Both the position numbers and the translations under genes were made by a program. Shown piece by piece: positions 9,630 through 18,543 of a DNA stretch of 64,000 nucleotides; the stretch's first letter is position 1, and each line of letters begins with the position of its first letter. This DNA is from Streptomyces sp. F001. GTDB lineage: Bacteria; Actinomycetota; Actinomycetes; Streptomycetales; Streptomycetaceae. Location: positions 992,001 to 1,056,000 of the forward strand of contig NZ_QZWF01000002.1 of NCBI RefSeq assembly GCF_004187715.1, read 5' to 3'. The notes beneath the pieces were generated by a model, which had not been told where the DNA came from, did not search any database, and saw only the letters and a list, made by a program, of their open reading frames with translations.

Positions 9630-10505
9630 GTGGGCGTAACGCGAGGGCCCTCAGCGGGAGTTGGGGCGTGTGTGAAGACATCCCGCCCCGCCGAGGGCTC
9701 GCGTGACGCTGTCTATCAGGTTCGGCTTCCGGTGTCGAAGTCGACCATCACTCTCGTCGCCGACCTGATACGTGCCCGGCGCAGACAGCTGGGCACCCGC
9801 TGGCGGAAGGTGGGCCCGGGTAACCAGGCGGTCATCGTGCTCGCCGTGCTCCGCCATGACCAGCGCCTGGCCGACATGGCCGGCGGCAACAACGTCTCCG
9901 CTTCCACCGTGCGTCGCTGGCTGCAGGAAGTCGTCGAACTGCTCGCCGCCCGGGCTCCGCGCCTGGACCGGGCGCTGAAGAAGATCGCCAGGATCGGCGG
10001 TGTCGTGGTGCTGCTGGACGGCACTCTCGTCCGCACCCGCCGCCGCACCGGGACGGACGACCGGAAGAACTACAGCGGCAAACACAAGGCCCATGGCCTG
10101 CTGTTTCTCGCCCTGACCGATGACAAGGGCAACCTGATCTGGATCTCGGCGGCGAAGCCCGGCCGCTCCAGCGAGACCACCACCGCCCGCCACAACAAGA
10201 TCACCGGACACCTGCGGAAGGCCGGGCTCGCAGCCCTGGCCGACCTCGGCTTCGTCGGCCTCGATGACCACCCCGACGACGACCCGGTGATCATCACCGG
10301 CCGCAAGGCCACCCGCAGCCACCGCCTCACCAAGGCGGAGAAGGACGCGAACCGGCTACTCAGCCGCGAACGCGCTGCGGTCGAGCACGGCTTCGCGAAC
10401 CTCAAGACCTGGCGCGTACTGACCAAGCTCCGGATGAACGCCCGCCACGCGACCACGCTCCTGCGGGCTCTGCTCGTCCTGGCGAACGCCGAAATCCGGC
10501 GGTGA
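9630..10505 (+). CDS. IS5-like family transposase (DDE_Tnp_4 type with N-terminal HTH)
   Basis: A transposase of up to 291 residues. An N-terminal helix-turn-helix (GNQAVIVLAVLRHDQRLADM then VSASTVRRWLQEVVELL) precedes an RNase-H-like catalytic domain. The three acidic positions are visible in VVVLLDGTLV, AALADLGFVGLDD and RERAAVEHGFANLKTWR. The start is uncertain: GTG at 9630, 9672 and 9732 are all in frame, and the first conserved residues are near VSKSTITLVADL (9732). No strong ribosome-binding site was seen, and the upstream hairpin may matter for expression. The frame is intact, so the element may be functional. Confidence 0.85.
   Translation: MGVTRGPSAGVGACVKTSRPAEGSRDAVYQVRLPVSKSTITLVADLIRARRRQLGTRWRKVGPGNQAVIVLAVLRHDQRLADMAGGNNVSASTVRRWLQEVVELLAARAPRLDRALKKIARIGGVVVLLDGTLVRTRRRTGTDDRKNYSGKHKAHGLLFLALTDDKGNLIWISAAKPGRSSETTTARHNKITGHLRKAGLAALADLGFVGLDDHPDDDPVIITGRKATRSHRLTKAEKDANRLLSRERAAVEHGFANLKTWRVLTKLRMNARHATTLLRALLVLANAEIRR
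9634..9709 (+). repeat. Imperfect hairpin between the two IS genes
   Basis: GCGTAACGCGAGGGCCCTC (9634-9652) pairs with GAGGGCTCGCGTGACGC (9693-9709) apart from a small bulge and one mismatch, with a 40-base loop. It separates the accessory gene from the transposase gene and could limit read-through or sequester the transposase translation start. Confidence 0.5.
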
Positions 10506-10612
10506 CAGACGATCACCCGCCCACGATCACGCCGTCGGCCAGCCCGAGTACCCCCTCAGCGACCCACACCAGGGATCTGACCTGCAGCTTCAGGATGAAA
10601 CGATCTCACTGG
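10496..10612 (-). repeat. Right IS end plus flank, inverted mate of 8032-8151
   Basis: The reverse complement starts CCAGTGAGATCGTTTCATCC and follows the 8032-8151 copy for about 115 bases. The inner half is the terminal repeat of the two-gene IS; the outer half (10557-10612) lies outside the presumed tip, yet is also shared. Confidence 0.6.
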
Positions 10613-10670
10613 GAGGAACAGCCTGAGGAAAGGTATCGGGAGTCGCACCCCCAATAGCCACGGCGAGGCG

Positions 10671-11543
10671 CTACTGCAGCAGGATCATTTTGCGGAGTAG
10701 CTCGAATCCGGCTCGACCGTAGAGCTGCCTCTTGATCTTCTTGATGCGGTTCACGGCGCCCTCGATGCTGCCGGAGTTCCAGTCCAGGGTGAGCCCCGCT
10801 GTCACGGCGTCGATGTCCCGCAGCAGGTGGAGTGCGAAGCCGGTGAGGCCGGGTAGTTGGCTGGCATCGACCGCGTCGATCCAGGCCGGGAGCGTGGCGC
10901 CGAGGCGGCTGGTGAGGATCTTTCCGAAGTCGCGGACATGCCCGGCGGCTGTGTCCAGTTCGGGGCAGCGGGCCAGGACGTCCTTCAAAGCGGCGCGGTC
11001 CTCCTCGGCCAGTGCCGTGGGGCGACGGGTGAGCCAGCCGGTCACCTGGCGCACCGTCGGAGGCCGGGGCGGCGCGCCGGCCGGAGCCGTGCGCAGGGTG
11101 GCGATGTGGGCGCGGACCATGCCGTAGGTGACGGGAGCTTGCTCGGCGACCAGCTCGCTGTGCAGTCGGGTGACGCTGGTGCATCCCTCGGCGAATCGCC
11201 GTTCCAGGTAGGGCTTGTAGGGGTCCAGCCTGCTGGGCCGGGTCCGGTTCTCGCGGATGGTGTCCTGCCAGCGTGCGGCAGCCGCGTATCGGAGCACGGT
11301 GTTGAGGCCTCAGCCCAGGTGCCGGGCGATCGCCCGGCGTGAATGGCCTTGGGCGAGCATTTCGTGGACCAGGGCGTGTGCGGCCTTCTTGCGCTCGGCC
11401 CGCAGACCCGCAGGCATCGAGTCGTCCTGCGGACGACCGGGAGCCGGTCGGGTGCCGTGCGGCAGCATGCCGCTGGGCGACGGGTTGCGCAGGCAGTCGC
11501 GGTGGGAGGCGACGCAGGTCTCCACAGCCCGGCCGAGGCCGTT
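10671..11543 (-). pseudogene. ISL3 transposase, 3' part (exon 2)
   Basis: This part resumes the transposase exactly where the 5' part stops: NGLGRAVETCVASHRDCLR would follow ADRFHLWQ. It contains the middle HTH-like region (GHSRRAIARHLG) and the C-terminal catalytic part ending GSIEGAVNRIKKIKRQLYG with the conserved Glu. At 11310-11312 there is an in-frame TGA between HLG and GLNTVLRYA, where related transposases have a coding residue. So even after intron removal translation would stop, and the transposase is probably dead. The remainder from 11297 is an open frame of 208 residues. Confidence 0.82.
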
Positions 11544-11603
11544 GGGTCGGACCGGGGCGCCCTGCCGGGATTACTCCCGGTGGGTTTCCCCGGCCCGCCC
11601 GCC

Positions 11604-11637
11604 GAACCCGGCGTGCCCGTCTCCGAGCACCGGGCTC
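11604..11637 (-). ncRNA. Domain V of group II intron A
   Basis: On the minus strand the 34 nt read GAGCCCGG-TGCTC-GGAGAC-GGGCA-CG-CCGGGTTC. This is an 8-bp lower stem starting with the catalytic AGC triad, a two-nucleotide CG bulge, a 5-bp upper stem and a 6-nt loop. That is the canonical group II domain V shape. Confidence 0.85.
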
Positions 11638-11646
11638 TCCCCGAGA

Positions 11647-13116
11647 TCATGCCGTTGGGATCGGGTCGGACAGGGCGTCCGGCCAAGGGCTGGGGATGCT
11701 GTTGCCCCGGTAGCGATACCGAGTGATCGGCACCTTGCCGAGGTGGAACAGCGTGATCCCGTCCAACTCGATGAGTTTCCAACGCCCTTGCGGGCCTCGG
11801 AGCCATCGCCGGATGGCCGTCCACGTCATGCGGTGCCGGTGCATCACCCAGCGGACCAGCCGCCACCAGACGAAGGTGTGCAGGCGGGCCATGGTGTGCT
11901 TGGCGACCGCGTGTTTGAAGTAGTTGGCCCAGCCGCGCAGGATCTGGTTGATCCGGATCAGCGCGATCTTGTAATCGAGATGCGACAACCTCTGGGTCAG
12001 TGTCTTGATCTTCCGCTTCAGTGACGCGACCGGCTTGTCGGCGATGAAGGTATAGACGTGCCACTTGTCCGTCCCCCGTTTCCGCATCCGAACGATGCGG
12101 AAGCCGAGGAAGTCGAACCCGTCCGCAAGATGGACGATCCGGGTCTTGGCCGGTGACAGGACCAGGCCCATCGGCGCCAGGACCGCACTCACCTGTTCGC
12201 GAAGCTCTTCGACGTGCTCCTTCGTGCCGTGGACCATGATGACGAAATCGTCCGCGTAGCGGACCAGTCGCCAGGTCGGCAGGCCCCGGTGCCGTCGTCG
12301 TTCGCGATCCCGCCGGGTCGTCATCACGCTTGACCACTGCTCGGCGGCGAAGTCGTCGAGCGCGGACAGCGCGATGTTGGCCAGCAGGGGCGAGAGGATG
12401 CCTCCTTGCGGTGTTCCGGAGGTGGTCTCGTTCCGTTCGCCGAGCTCGGTCATGATCCCGGCTTTGAGGAACGCCTTCACCAGCGCCAGCACCCGCTTGT
12501 CCTTCACCCGCGCTCGAACACGGTCCATCAGGGCCGCGTGATCGATCCGGTCGAAGCACGCCTCGATGTCAGCGTCCAGCACCCAGCGATATCCCTGGGA
12601 ACCGAACAGATGAATCTCAGCGATCGCGTCGTGCGCACGCCGGTTGGGCCGGAATCCATACGAGCACGGACGGAAATCCGCCTCGAAGATCGGTTCCAGG
12701 ACCAGCTTCAGCGCGGCCTGCACCACCCGGTCAGTGACGGTCGGAATCCCCAGCCGGCGCAGTTTCGCACCGGCCTTGGGGATCATCCGCTCCCGCACCG
12801 GCAGAGGCCGGAAGGTCCCCGCCTTCAGCGCCGAACGGATGCGGTTCAGGTGCGCTGTCACCCCGGACTCCTGGACGTCGGCGGCGCGTTGGCCGTCAAC
12901 GCCCGCTGTCCGGGCCCCCTTGTTGCCCGCGACCCGTTCGAACGCCATCACCAAGACAGCTGGGTCGCAGACGAAGTTGAACACATCGTCGAACCGGAAG
13001 CCATGATCGGCTGCCGCCCAACGGTGCAGTTTGATCTGCATTCTCCGTACCCGCAGCTCAGCGAAATCGGCTACTGGCCACGCGACCGGGGCATCCACCC
13101 CGGATTCTCCGGACAT
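11647..13116 (-). CDS. ltrA: Group II intron reverse transcriptase/maturase (intron A)
   Basis: A 489-residue intron-encoded protein. Reverse transcriptase blocks are clear: GVDGQRAADV region, CSYGFRPNRRAHDA, DIEACFDRIDH, GTPQGGILSPLLANIALS and the active site RYADDFVIM. The thumb/maturase X domain follows (INQILRGWANYFKHAV, LVRWVMHRHR). No HNH endonuclease motif is seen at the C-terminus, as in bacterial classes that insert at single-stranded or hairpin targets. ATG 13116 is chosen because GGGAGG lies 7 bases upstream. It helps splicing and reverse transcription of its own intron. Length and motifs are intact. Confidence 0.93.
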   Translation of the reverse strand: MSGESGVDAPVAWPVADFAELRVRRMQIKLHRWAAADHGFRFDDVFNFVCDPAVLVMAFERVAGNKGARTAGVDGQRAADVQESGVTAHLNRIRSALKAGTFRPLPVRERMIPKAGAKLRRLGIPTVTDRVVQAALKLVLEPIFEADFRPCSYGFRPNRRAHDAIAEIHLFGSQGYRWVLDADIEACFDRIDHAALMDRVRARVKDKRVLALVKAFLKAGIMTELGERNETTSGTPQGGILSPLLANIALSALDDFAAEQWSSVMTTRRDRERRRHRGLPTWRLVRYADDFVIMVHGTKEHVEELREQVSAVLAPMGLVLSPAKTRIVHLADGFDFLGFRIVRMRKRGTDKWHVYTFIADKPVASLKRKIKTLTQRLSHLDYKIALIRINQILRGWANYFKHAVAKHTMARLHTFVWWRLVRWVMHRHRMTWTAIRRWLRGPQGRWKLIELDGITLFHLGKVPITRYRYRGNSIPSPWPDALSDPIPTA

Positions 13117-13752
13117 TGCAGTACCTCCCTTGCGATCTCGCTGCCGCCCTTCCCCATGTGCCGGGCTCTCCCCGGCTCGGAGTACTACGGCGGCTCCGCC
13201 CCTCCCACGGCCTGCTCGGCAGACGGTGTGCCCAGCCCAACTCGTCCGTGCTGGCGTCACGGACGACGGGCAAAGCCGGGGAGGTTCCCGTGTTCACTGA
13301 TTGATCGCTCGTCGGAGTAGGCACCCGGCTATACCCCCGCGGCCCCGCCACGGCTACCCCGCAGCACTTCACCGTGGCCTCCCGGATCGTCTGGCAATCA
13401 CCACCCGGAAGTTGCCCACCCTGGAAGAAAGACGAGCACGCACCGCAACCAGCCCAGATCCGCCAGGTTCGAGCTGATGTCACCTTAGGAGGCTTCAAAC
13501 ACCGGTTCCTCACGTATACCTCTCCGTCTCGCTTGCCGGACCCGCACCATCTGACGGTTCTGACACGTCCCGGCTTTGTCGGGGCCGCTTGCCACCCTCC
13601 CCGGCACCTCCCGGATCAGGCTGCCCCCAGCTTCACCGCCCTGCTGCGACAGGACGGCGGCGAAGGTCTCCCACCTCCACTCGATCAATGTGAGGTCGAC
13701 CCGGAGCGCGGTACTGGCCTCTCGACCAGCCCGTTTCTCCGGGTCGCCTCCC

Positions 13753-13786
13753 GAACCCGGCGTGCGCCGCTAAGCGCACCGGGCTC
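13753..13786 (-). ncRNA. Domain V of group II intron B
   Basis: The minus strand reads GAGCCCGG-TGCGC-TTAGCG-GCGCA-CG-CCGGGTTC: lower stem 8 bp, upper stem 5 bp, CG bulge, 34 nt in all. The lower stem and bulge are identical to those of intron A; loop and upper stem differ. Confidence 0.86.
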
Positions 13787-13815
13787 TCCACAAGTCCCGT
13801 GAGTCGGTGTTCACT

Positions 13816-15234
13816 TCATGCCGTGCTCGGCCATGGTGTCGGGATGCGTGTTCCCCGGTAGTAGTAGCGCTTGGCGCTCACCCTTGCCGGATCGAACAGT
13901 TCCATCCCGCCCTCGGCGGGCCAGATGCCGTAGCGTCGGCGCAGTACCTTCCAAGGCACGCGCTTGTGCTTGCGCTCCTGCCATCTGATGATCTCTTTCC
14001 AGAGGTAGGCCCTCAGATAGCTGAAAGTCGCGTTCGAGCATCCGTACTTGAAGTACGCGGTCCAGCCCCGCAGCATCCGGTTGAGCTGACGCAGTAGGTC
14101 TTCGAGCGACAGGTTCATGCTCCGCCGGCAGATCGTCTTCACTTTGGCCATGACGGCCGCCAGGGCCTTCTTGGCCGGATAGACGTAGACGTACCGTTTG
14201 CCGGTGCCTCGCTTCCGGTGGCGCTGGATGCACCAGCCGAGGAAGACGAGGCCCTCGTCGATATGGGTGATCAGGGTCTTCTCTGGAGACAGGCGCAGGC
14301 CCATCTCGGAGAGGACCCCGGCGATTTCTTCCCGCAGGGATTCGGCATGCGCTTCGGTGCCAGAAATGAGCAGGCACCAGTCGTCCGCGTACCGCACGAG
14401 GCGATAGTTGGGCAGACCTTGACGGCGCCGCTTTGCCCTTCCATACGGGCTGGCTCCGGGGCCGCCCGGACCTTGGGCGATATGCTCGTCCAGGACCGAG
14501 AGAGCCACATTGCTCAGCAACGGGGAAAGAATCGACCCTTGCGGAGTCCCGGCGTTGGTATCCACCAGGGAGCCGTCCTCATCGAGGATGCCCGCTTTAA
14601 GGAACGCCTTCACCAGATCCAGGACGCGTTTGTCTCCGACACGTTCCCGCACCCGGTCCATGAGAGCGGAGTGCGAGATTTCGTCGAAGCAGGCTTTGAT
14701 GTCACCCTCAACAATCCACTCATACGAGCGGGATGCGAAATGATGCACCTCAGCCACCGCATCGTGAGCCCGGCGATTCGGGCGGAATCCGTAGGAACAC
14801 GGGAGAAAATCCGCCTCGAAAATTGGCTCCAACACCAGTTTCAAGGACGCCTGAGCGACCCGGTCACGGATGGTTGCGATCCCCAGATAGCGGACCTTGC
14901 CGCCAGCCTTGGGAATCGCGCGCCGCCGAGCCGGTAGAGGCCGGAAAGTGCGGGCTTTGAGGTCTTCCCGCAGTTCCGAAAGGAACCCTTCCAGCCCGCG
15001 CACGGACTCAATGTAGTAGGCGGTCTCGCCGTCCACTCCCGCCGTGCGCGCGCCCTTGTTGTTCCGCACCCGGTCCCAGGCCACCAGCAGGAAGCCCGGG
15101 TCCGTGGCGAGGTTGTACAGATCATCGAACCTGCGATGAGGGTCATCACTGGCCCAACGGTGCAGCTTGGTCTGGATTTCCAGTACCCGGCGTTCCGCCT
15201 TGAGTAAGACGTATTCCAGTTCGTCGGTATTCAC
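13816..15234 (-). CDS. ltrA: Group II intron reverse transcriptase/maturase (intron B)
   Basis: A 472-residue intron-encoded protein related to, but clearly distinct from, the one in intron A. Motifs include NNKGARTAGVDGE, CSYGFRPNRRAHDAV, DIKACFDEISH, GTPQGSILSPLLSNVALS, the active site RYADDWCLL, and the maturase region LNRMLRGWTAYFKYG. No HNH motif is apparent. The GTG at 15234 is preferred over a TTG one codon earlier because GGGAGG precedes it. The ORF ends 30 nt before domain V, the usual place in domain IV. Confidence 0.92.
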   Translation of the reverse strand: MNTDELEYVLLKAERRVLEIQTKLHRWASDDPHRRFDDLYNLATDPGFLLVAWDRVRNNKGARTAGVDGETAYYIESVRGLEGFLSELREDLKARTFRPLPARRRAIPKAGGKVRYLGIATIRDRVAQASLKLVLEPIFEADFLPCSYGFRPNRRAHDAVAEVHHFASRSYEWIVEGDIKACFDEISHSALMDRVRERVGDKRVLDLVKAFLKAGILDEDGSLVDTNAGTPQGSILSPLLSNVALSVLDEHIAQGPGGPGASPYGRAKRRRQGLPNYRLVRYADDWCLLISGTEAHAESLREEIAGVLSEMGLRLSPEKTLITHIDEGLVFLGWCIQRHRKRGTGKRYVYVYPAKKALAAVMAKVKTICRRSMNLSLEDLLRQLNRMLRGWTAYFKYGCSNATFSYLRAYLWKEIIRWQERKHKRVPWKVLRRRYGIWPAEGGMELFDPARVSAKRYYYRGTRIPTPWPSTA

Positions 15235-15850
15235 CAACGGCCTCCCGGCATTCCAGCGTCCTTACTGCCGACTTGCTGGCCCCCTTCGCCATGCACGGAC
15301 CTCTCGTCCGCTCGGACTACTACGGGGCCTCCGCCCCGTCCCGCGCCTTCGACAGACGACGTATCTATCCCACCGGCCCGGATGGATTCCGGGCCCGGGG
15401 AACGACGTGGGACGGTTCCCGTGTTCACGGTGAATCGATCGATCAGTCCGGCGCCCAGCTTTGCCCCGGCAGCATCGCCACGGTTACGCCGCAGGCTTTC
15501 ACCGTGGCCTCCCCACCGACACGCCAAGTCGGTTACGGAGTCAGTCCGTTCAGCGAACGGACTGTGCACTGCAACCCGGCCCATATCCACCAGATTTGAG
15601 CCGGTGCCACGCTTACGGAGCTTTACCACTGGTTCCTCTCGTACGCCCTCTGATCTCGCTCGCCGGACCCGGCCCGTCTGGTAGTTCCGGGCAGTCCCGG
15701 CTTTGTCAGCGCTGCTTCCCGCCCTCCCCGGCGCCTCCCGGGTCGGACTGCGCTCAGCTCCCACCAGGCTGCTGCGACAGCCTGGCGAGGAGGTCTTGCA
15801 CCTCCTTCGATTCACCGCGCCTCACGGCGCACCAGCGCCTCACGGCGCAC

Positions 15851-16573
15851 CTGCCACAGGTGGAAGCGGTCGGCGACCTGCAGAGCGTCGGGCGCACCAC
15901 GCCGGGCACCCTCGGCGTAGGCACCCGCCCGGTCCCGGCAGATGATCTCCACGCCGGGGTGGCGGATCAGCCAGGCGGCCAGCGGCCCGGCTTCACGAGT
16001 CGGGAGCACATCGACCACGCGATGGTCTTCGACACTGGTCAAGACGATGGAGTAGGTCTGGCCGCGGCGGATCGCGAAGTCGTCCACGCCCAACACCCGC
16101 GGAGTTCGAAACCGTGGATCGGGCAATGCCATGACCCTGCGTAATAAGGTCATCCTTCCCGCGCCAACACCCAGCTGGGCCGCCAGACGAGCGCCGGCCC
16201 GTCCGGCCAGGGCGAGCCCCACTCGCTCCAGGGCGCGGTTGAGCCGCGTGGTGAACCGCGCGTGCGGAGCAGTCAGCCGGGAGAACGGCTCGGCGAACGT
16301 CCGGCGCGGGCAGTCCGCCGACCCGCAGATGAAGCGCCGGACCGTCAGCCGGATCACAAAGCTCTGGTCAGCCAGAGGAAGGTCCTTCAGGCTCCGCTGA
16401 TAGCGGTCGCGCACTCGGACCGAGAAGCGGCCGCAGTCCGGACATAGACCGCCGGCCGCCCGGCCTTTCGCCACCACCTCGACGGTGCCGAACGCGGCCG
16501 TAACCGCCTCGATCTCCACATCGTCGATCTCGCTGAACACCAGCGTGTCCCAGAACAGTGCATCGGTCTGCAT
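15851..16573 (-). pseudogene. ISL3 transposase, 5' part (exon 1)
   Basis: This encodes the first ~240 residues of an ISL3-family transposase: the zinc-binding N-terminus (CPDCGR and a second C-x4-C pair in [13 protein letters not shown]), the HTH segment ([19 protein letters not shown]) and the first catalytic Asp in [12 protein letters not shown], then [13 protein letters not shown] and the ADRFHLWQ motif. At that point the frame runs into the GTGCG start of group II intron B. Start at ATG 16573 is tentative; another ATG is four codons upstream. Confidence 0.82.
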
Positions 16574-16799
16574 GACCAGCACCATCACCGTCCGCAGACG
16601 ACCACAGCAGCGAACGGAAGGCACCTGAGGGAGCGTCATTTCCGACTGTCAGGCGACAAGGCGTACGCCGTCTCACACGAGCCAGACTCCTCGCAATCGA
16701 ACATCACGGTAACGCTCCGTGATCGCTCCCCAAGATCTGTGCCAGAACCCGAAACTCATCGACAGACTCATGGCCGAGTCTGATTCGGGGGGTGCCCCT

Positions 16800-17345
16800 A
16801 TGTGGTTCGTCAAGGGAAATCGGGCTACGTCGGGGTGGGATGCCGGGCAGCATGGCGGGGTGTCTGAGCTGCTGTGGGATGACGTCGCGTACTTCTTCGA
16901 TCCTGATCTGATGGGTTCGCTGCCGGACGTTCGTGTCCCGGGCGCCTCGGTGGAGGACTGGCAGGCTGTGCTCGATCTTGTCGCTGAGTTCGGCTGGAAG
17001 TGCCAGTACTCCGAGGGCGGGACTGAACTGCCGGTGCCCAGGGCGGAGGCTGTGCTCTCCCGGCCGGCTGACGCCGAGTGCTCTGAGCTGCGGGTCTGGC
17101 CGTCAGCCGACGTGCTGGCGATCTTCCGCTTCCATTCGGTGGAGGAGATCGACTTCGATGTCGACCTGCGGGAGCTTCAGGGGCAGGAGCGACTCGATGT
17201 GTTCTGCGGATTCCTGCGGGAGATCGGGCGACGGCTGGGCAAGCCGGTGCTGATGGATCCGGAGGGCGATTACGGCCGTCCGGTGCTCGGGTTTGATGTT
17301 GAAGCCGATCAGGTCGTACTCCTGGCTGAACCGCCGGTCATGTGA
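16800..17345 (+). CDS. Conserved hypothetical protein
   Basis: A 181-residue acidic protein that I do not assign to a family. It starts MWFVKGNRATSGW and has alternating strands and helices (LLWDDVAYFFDPDLM; FDVEADQVVLLAEPPVM at the end). No signal peptide, membrane segment or catalytic motif is visible. ATG 16800 is preferred because a G-rich ribosome-binding site lies 8 bases upstream; an upstream frame to 16719 is also open. It is convergent with, and overlaps by 8 bp, the IS110 transposase gene, so the IS may have trimmed or changed its last codons. Composition and size would suit a bacterial immunity-type protein, but this is only a guess. Confidence 0.65.
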   Translation: MWFVKGNRATSGWDAGQHGGVSELLWDDVAYFFDPDLMGSLPDVRVPGASVEDWQAVLDLVAEFGWKCQYSEGGTELPVPRAEAVLSRPADAECSELRVWPSADVLAIFRFHSVEEIDFDVDLRELQGQERLDVFCGFLREIGRRLGKPVLMDPEGDYGRPVLGFDVEADQVVLLAEPPVM

Positions 17346-18543
17346 CGGCTGTTGCGGGCCGTGGTTCGTAGAAGGTGCTGTCGCGGAGCATGGCGAAGAG
17401 GACGTCGGCCCGTCGTCTTGCGAGGCAGAGCAGGGCTTGGGTGTGGTGTTTGCCCTGGTTGATCTTCTTGTCGTAGTAGGCCCTGGAGGCCGGGTCGGCC
17501 AGGGCGGCGAATGCGGACAGGAAGAAGGCCCATTTGAGCTGCTTGTTTCCTCTGCGGGACGGTTGCTCGCCGCGGATGGAGGAGCCTGAACTCCTTGTCG
17601 CCGGGGCGAGCCCGGCGTAGGTGGCGAGGTGGGCGGCGGAAGGGAAGCTGCTGCCATCGCCGACGTCGATGAGGATCCTGGCTCCGGTCCTGACACCGAT
17701 GCCTGGCATCGAAGTCAGGACCTTGGAAAGAGGGTGGTTCACCAGCAGTTCCTCGATCCTCGTGGCAAGGAGTTTGCGTTGGTCGAGGACGGATGTGAGC
17801 GAGCCGGCCAGGCTCGGGACGATCAGCGCGGCCGCGTCCGTGCCGGGAACGACCACGGTCTGCTCGTCCAGCGCGGTGAAGATCTCCTCGACCAGTCGCT
17901 CGGCCATCCGTGGAGCCTTCGGTCGTATGAGCGTAATCAGTCTTCGGCGTCCGGCTTTGCGGATCTGGGCCGGGGATCCGAATCGTTCCAGCAGGGTGAG
18001 GACGGCCGGGTGCTGGATGCGCGGGCCGAGGACTCGCTCCAGGTGCGGGTGGATCTGCGTGAGCAGGCCGCGGAGGCGGTTGCTGATTCTGTTGGCTTCG
18101 CCGGCCAGGTCGTCGTCGAAGCCGACGATTATCTCCAGCTCGGCGATGGTCTCGTCTGCGATGTCGACCGAGCGGAGCGTGTGTGGCATGATGCGGGCCG
18201 CGTCGGCGATGATGAACGCGTCGCGGGCGTCGGTTTTCGCTTCACCCGGATACAGGTCGGCGATCCGCCGCATCGTCAGGCCCGGCAGATAGGCGACCGG
18301 GCAGCCCATGTCCCTGGCCACCGCCAGCGGCAGGGCCCCAATGGAGGCCGGCTGGTCGACCACGACGAGCACGGTTCCGTGCTTGGCCTGCAGTTTCCCG
18401 AACACCTCGCGGAGCTTGGGTTCGCTGTTGGGCAGTCGTTTGTCGAGTGCCTTCTTCCCGGCCGGGGTGACGGCGGTGGCGTGGTGTTCGCCCTTGCCGA
18501 CGTCCAGGCCGAGGAAGACACCGATCTCGCTGACGTCGATCAC
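17338..18543 (-). CDS. IS110-family transposase
   Basis: A 401-residue transposase. The N-terminal DEDD-type catalytic domain starts FLGLDVGKGEHHATAV and includes AKTDARDAFIIADAAR. The C-terminal transposase_20 domain carries LTSMPGIGVRTGARILIDVGD and the conserved Ser region GLAPATRSSGSSIRG, GNKQLKWAFFLSAF. The GTG at 18543 is supported by GGAGGA 6 bases upstream. The gene is full length. IS110 elements use a noncoding end as bridge RNA for target choice; the gene-free stretch 18544-18877 upstream is the likely location. Confidence 0.92.
   Translation of the reverse strand: MIDVSEIGVFLGLDVGKGEHHATAVTPAGKKALDKRLPNSEPKLREVFGKLQAKHGTVLVVVDQPASIGALPLAVARDMGCPVAYLPGLTMRRIADLYPGEAKTDARDAFIIADAARIMPHTLRSVDIADETIAELEIIVGFDDDLAGEANRISNRLRGLLTQIHPHLERVLGPRIQHPAVLTLLERFGSPAQIRKAGRRRLITLIRPKAPRMAERLVEEIFTALDEQTVVVPGTDAAALIVPSLAGSLTSVLDQRKLLATRIEELLVNHPLSKVLTSMPGIGVRTGARILIDVGDGSSFPSAAHLATYAGLAPATRSSGSSIRGEQPSRRGNKQLKWAFFLSAFAALADPASRAYYDKKINQGKHHTQALLCLARRRADVLFAMLRDSTFYEPRPATAVT

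Larger units (their letters stand above)
11544..13700 (-). ncRNA. Group II intron A (downstream intron), ends approximate
   Basis: Evidence is the intron-encoded protein at 11647-13116, a perfect 34-nt domain V at 11604-11637, and a structured 5' region (about 13300-13690) that aligns block by block with the 5' region of intron B (shared GTCGCAGCAG, GGGAGG-GCCGGGGAGGG and GACAAAGCCGGGA motifs). The 3' boundary is placed just before the AAC codon that continues the ISL3 reading frame. A canonical GTGYG 5' end could not be found at the junction with intron B, so intron A may be 5'-truncated or joined directly to it. Confidence 0.72.
13700..15850 (-). ncRNA. Group II intron B (upstream intron), 3' end approximate
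   Basis: The intron starts with the canonical GTGCG at 15850, directly after the CTGTGGCAG of the ISL3 reading frame. It carries the reverse transcriptase gene 13816-15234 and a domain V at 13753-13786. The first 18 bases (GTGCGCCGTGAGGCGCTG) are repeated almost at once, starting at 15832 (GTGCGCCGTGAGGCGCGG), so either copy could be the true 5' end. Its 3' end should lie shortly after domain VI, near 13700, where intron A begins. Confidence 0.75.
10620..16640 (-). mobile_element. ISL3-family element interrupted by two group II introns
   Basis: An ISL3-type transposase gene on the minus strand is split. Its 5' part is at 15851-16573 and its 3' part at 10671-11543. The ~4.3 kb between them holds two complete intron-encoded reverse transcriptase genes and two domain V hairpins. 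Element ends are approximate because I could not identify convincing terminal repeats by eye. Confidence 0.75.

Noticed and set aside
11647..15237. The two reverse transcriptases as a retron, diversity-generating retroelement or defence RT
   Set aside because: Both have maturase X domains and adjacent perfect domain V hairpins inside an interrupted gene, so they are group II intron proteins.
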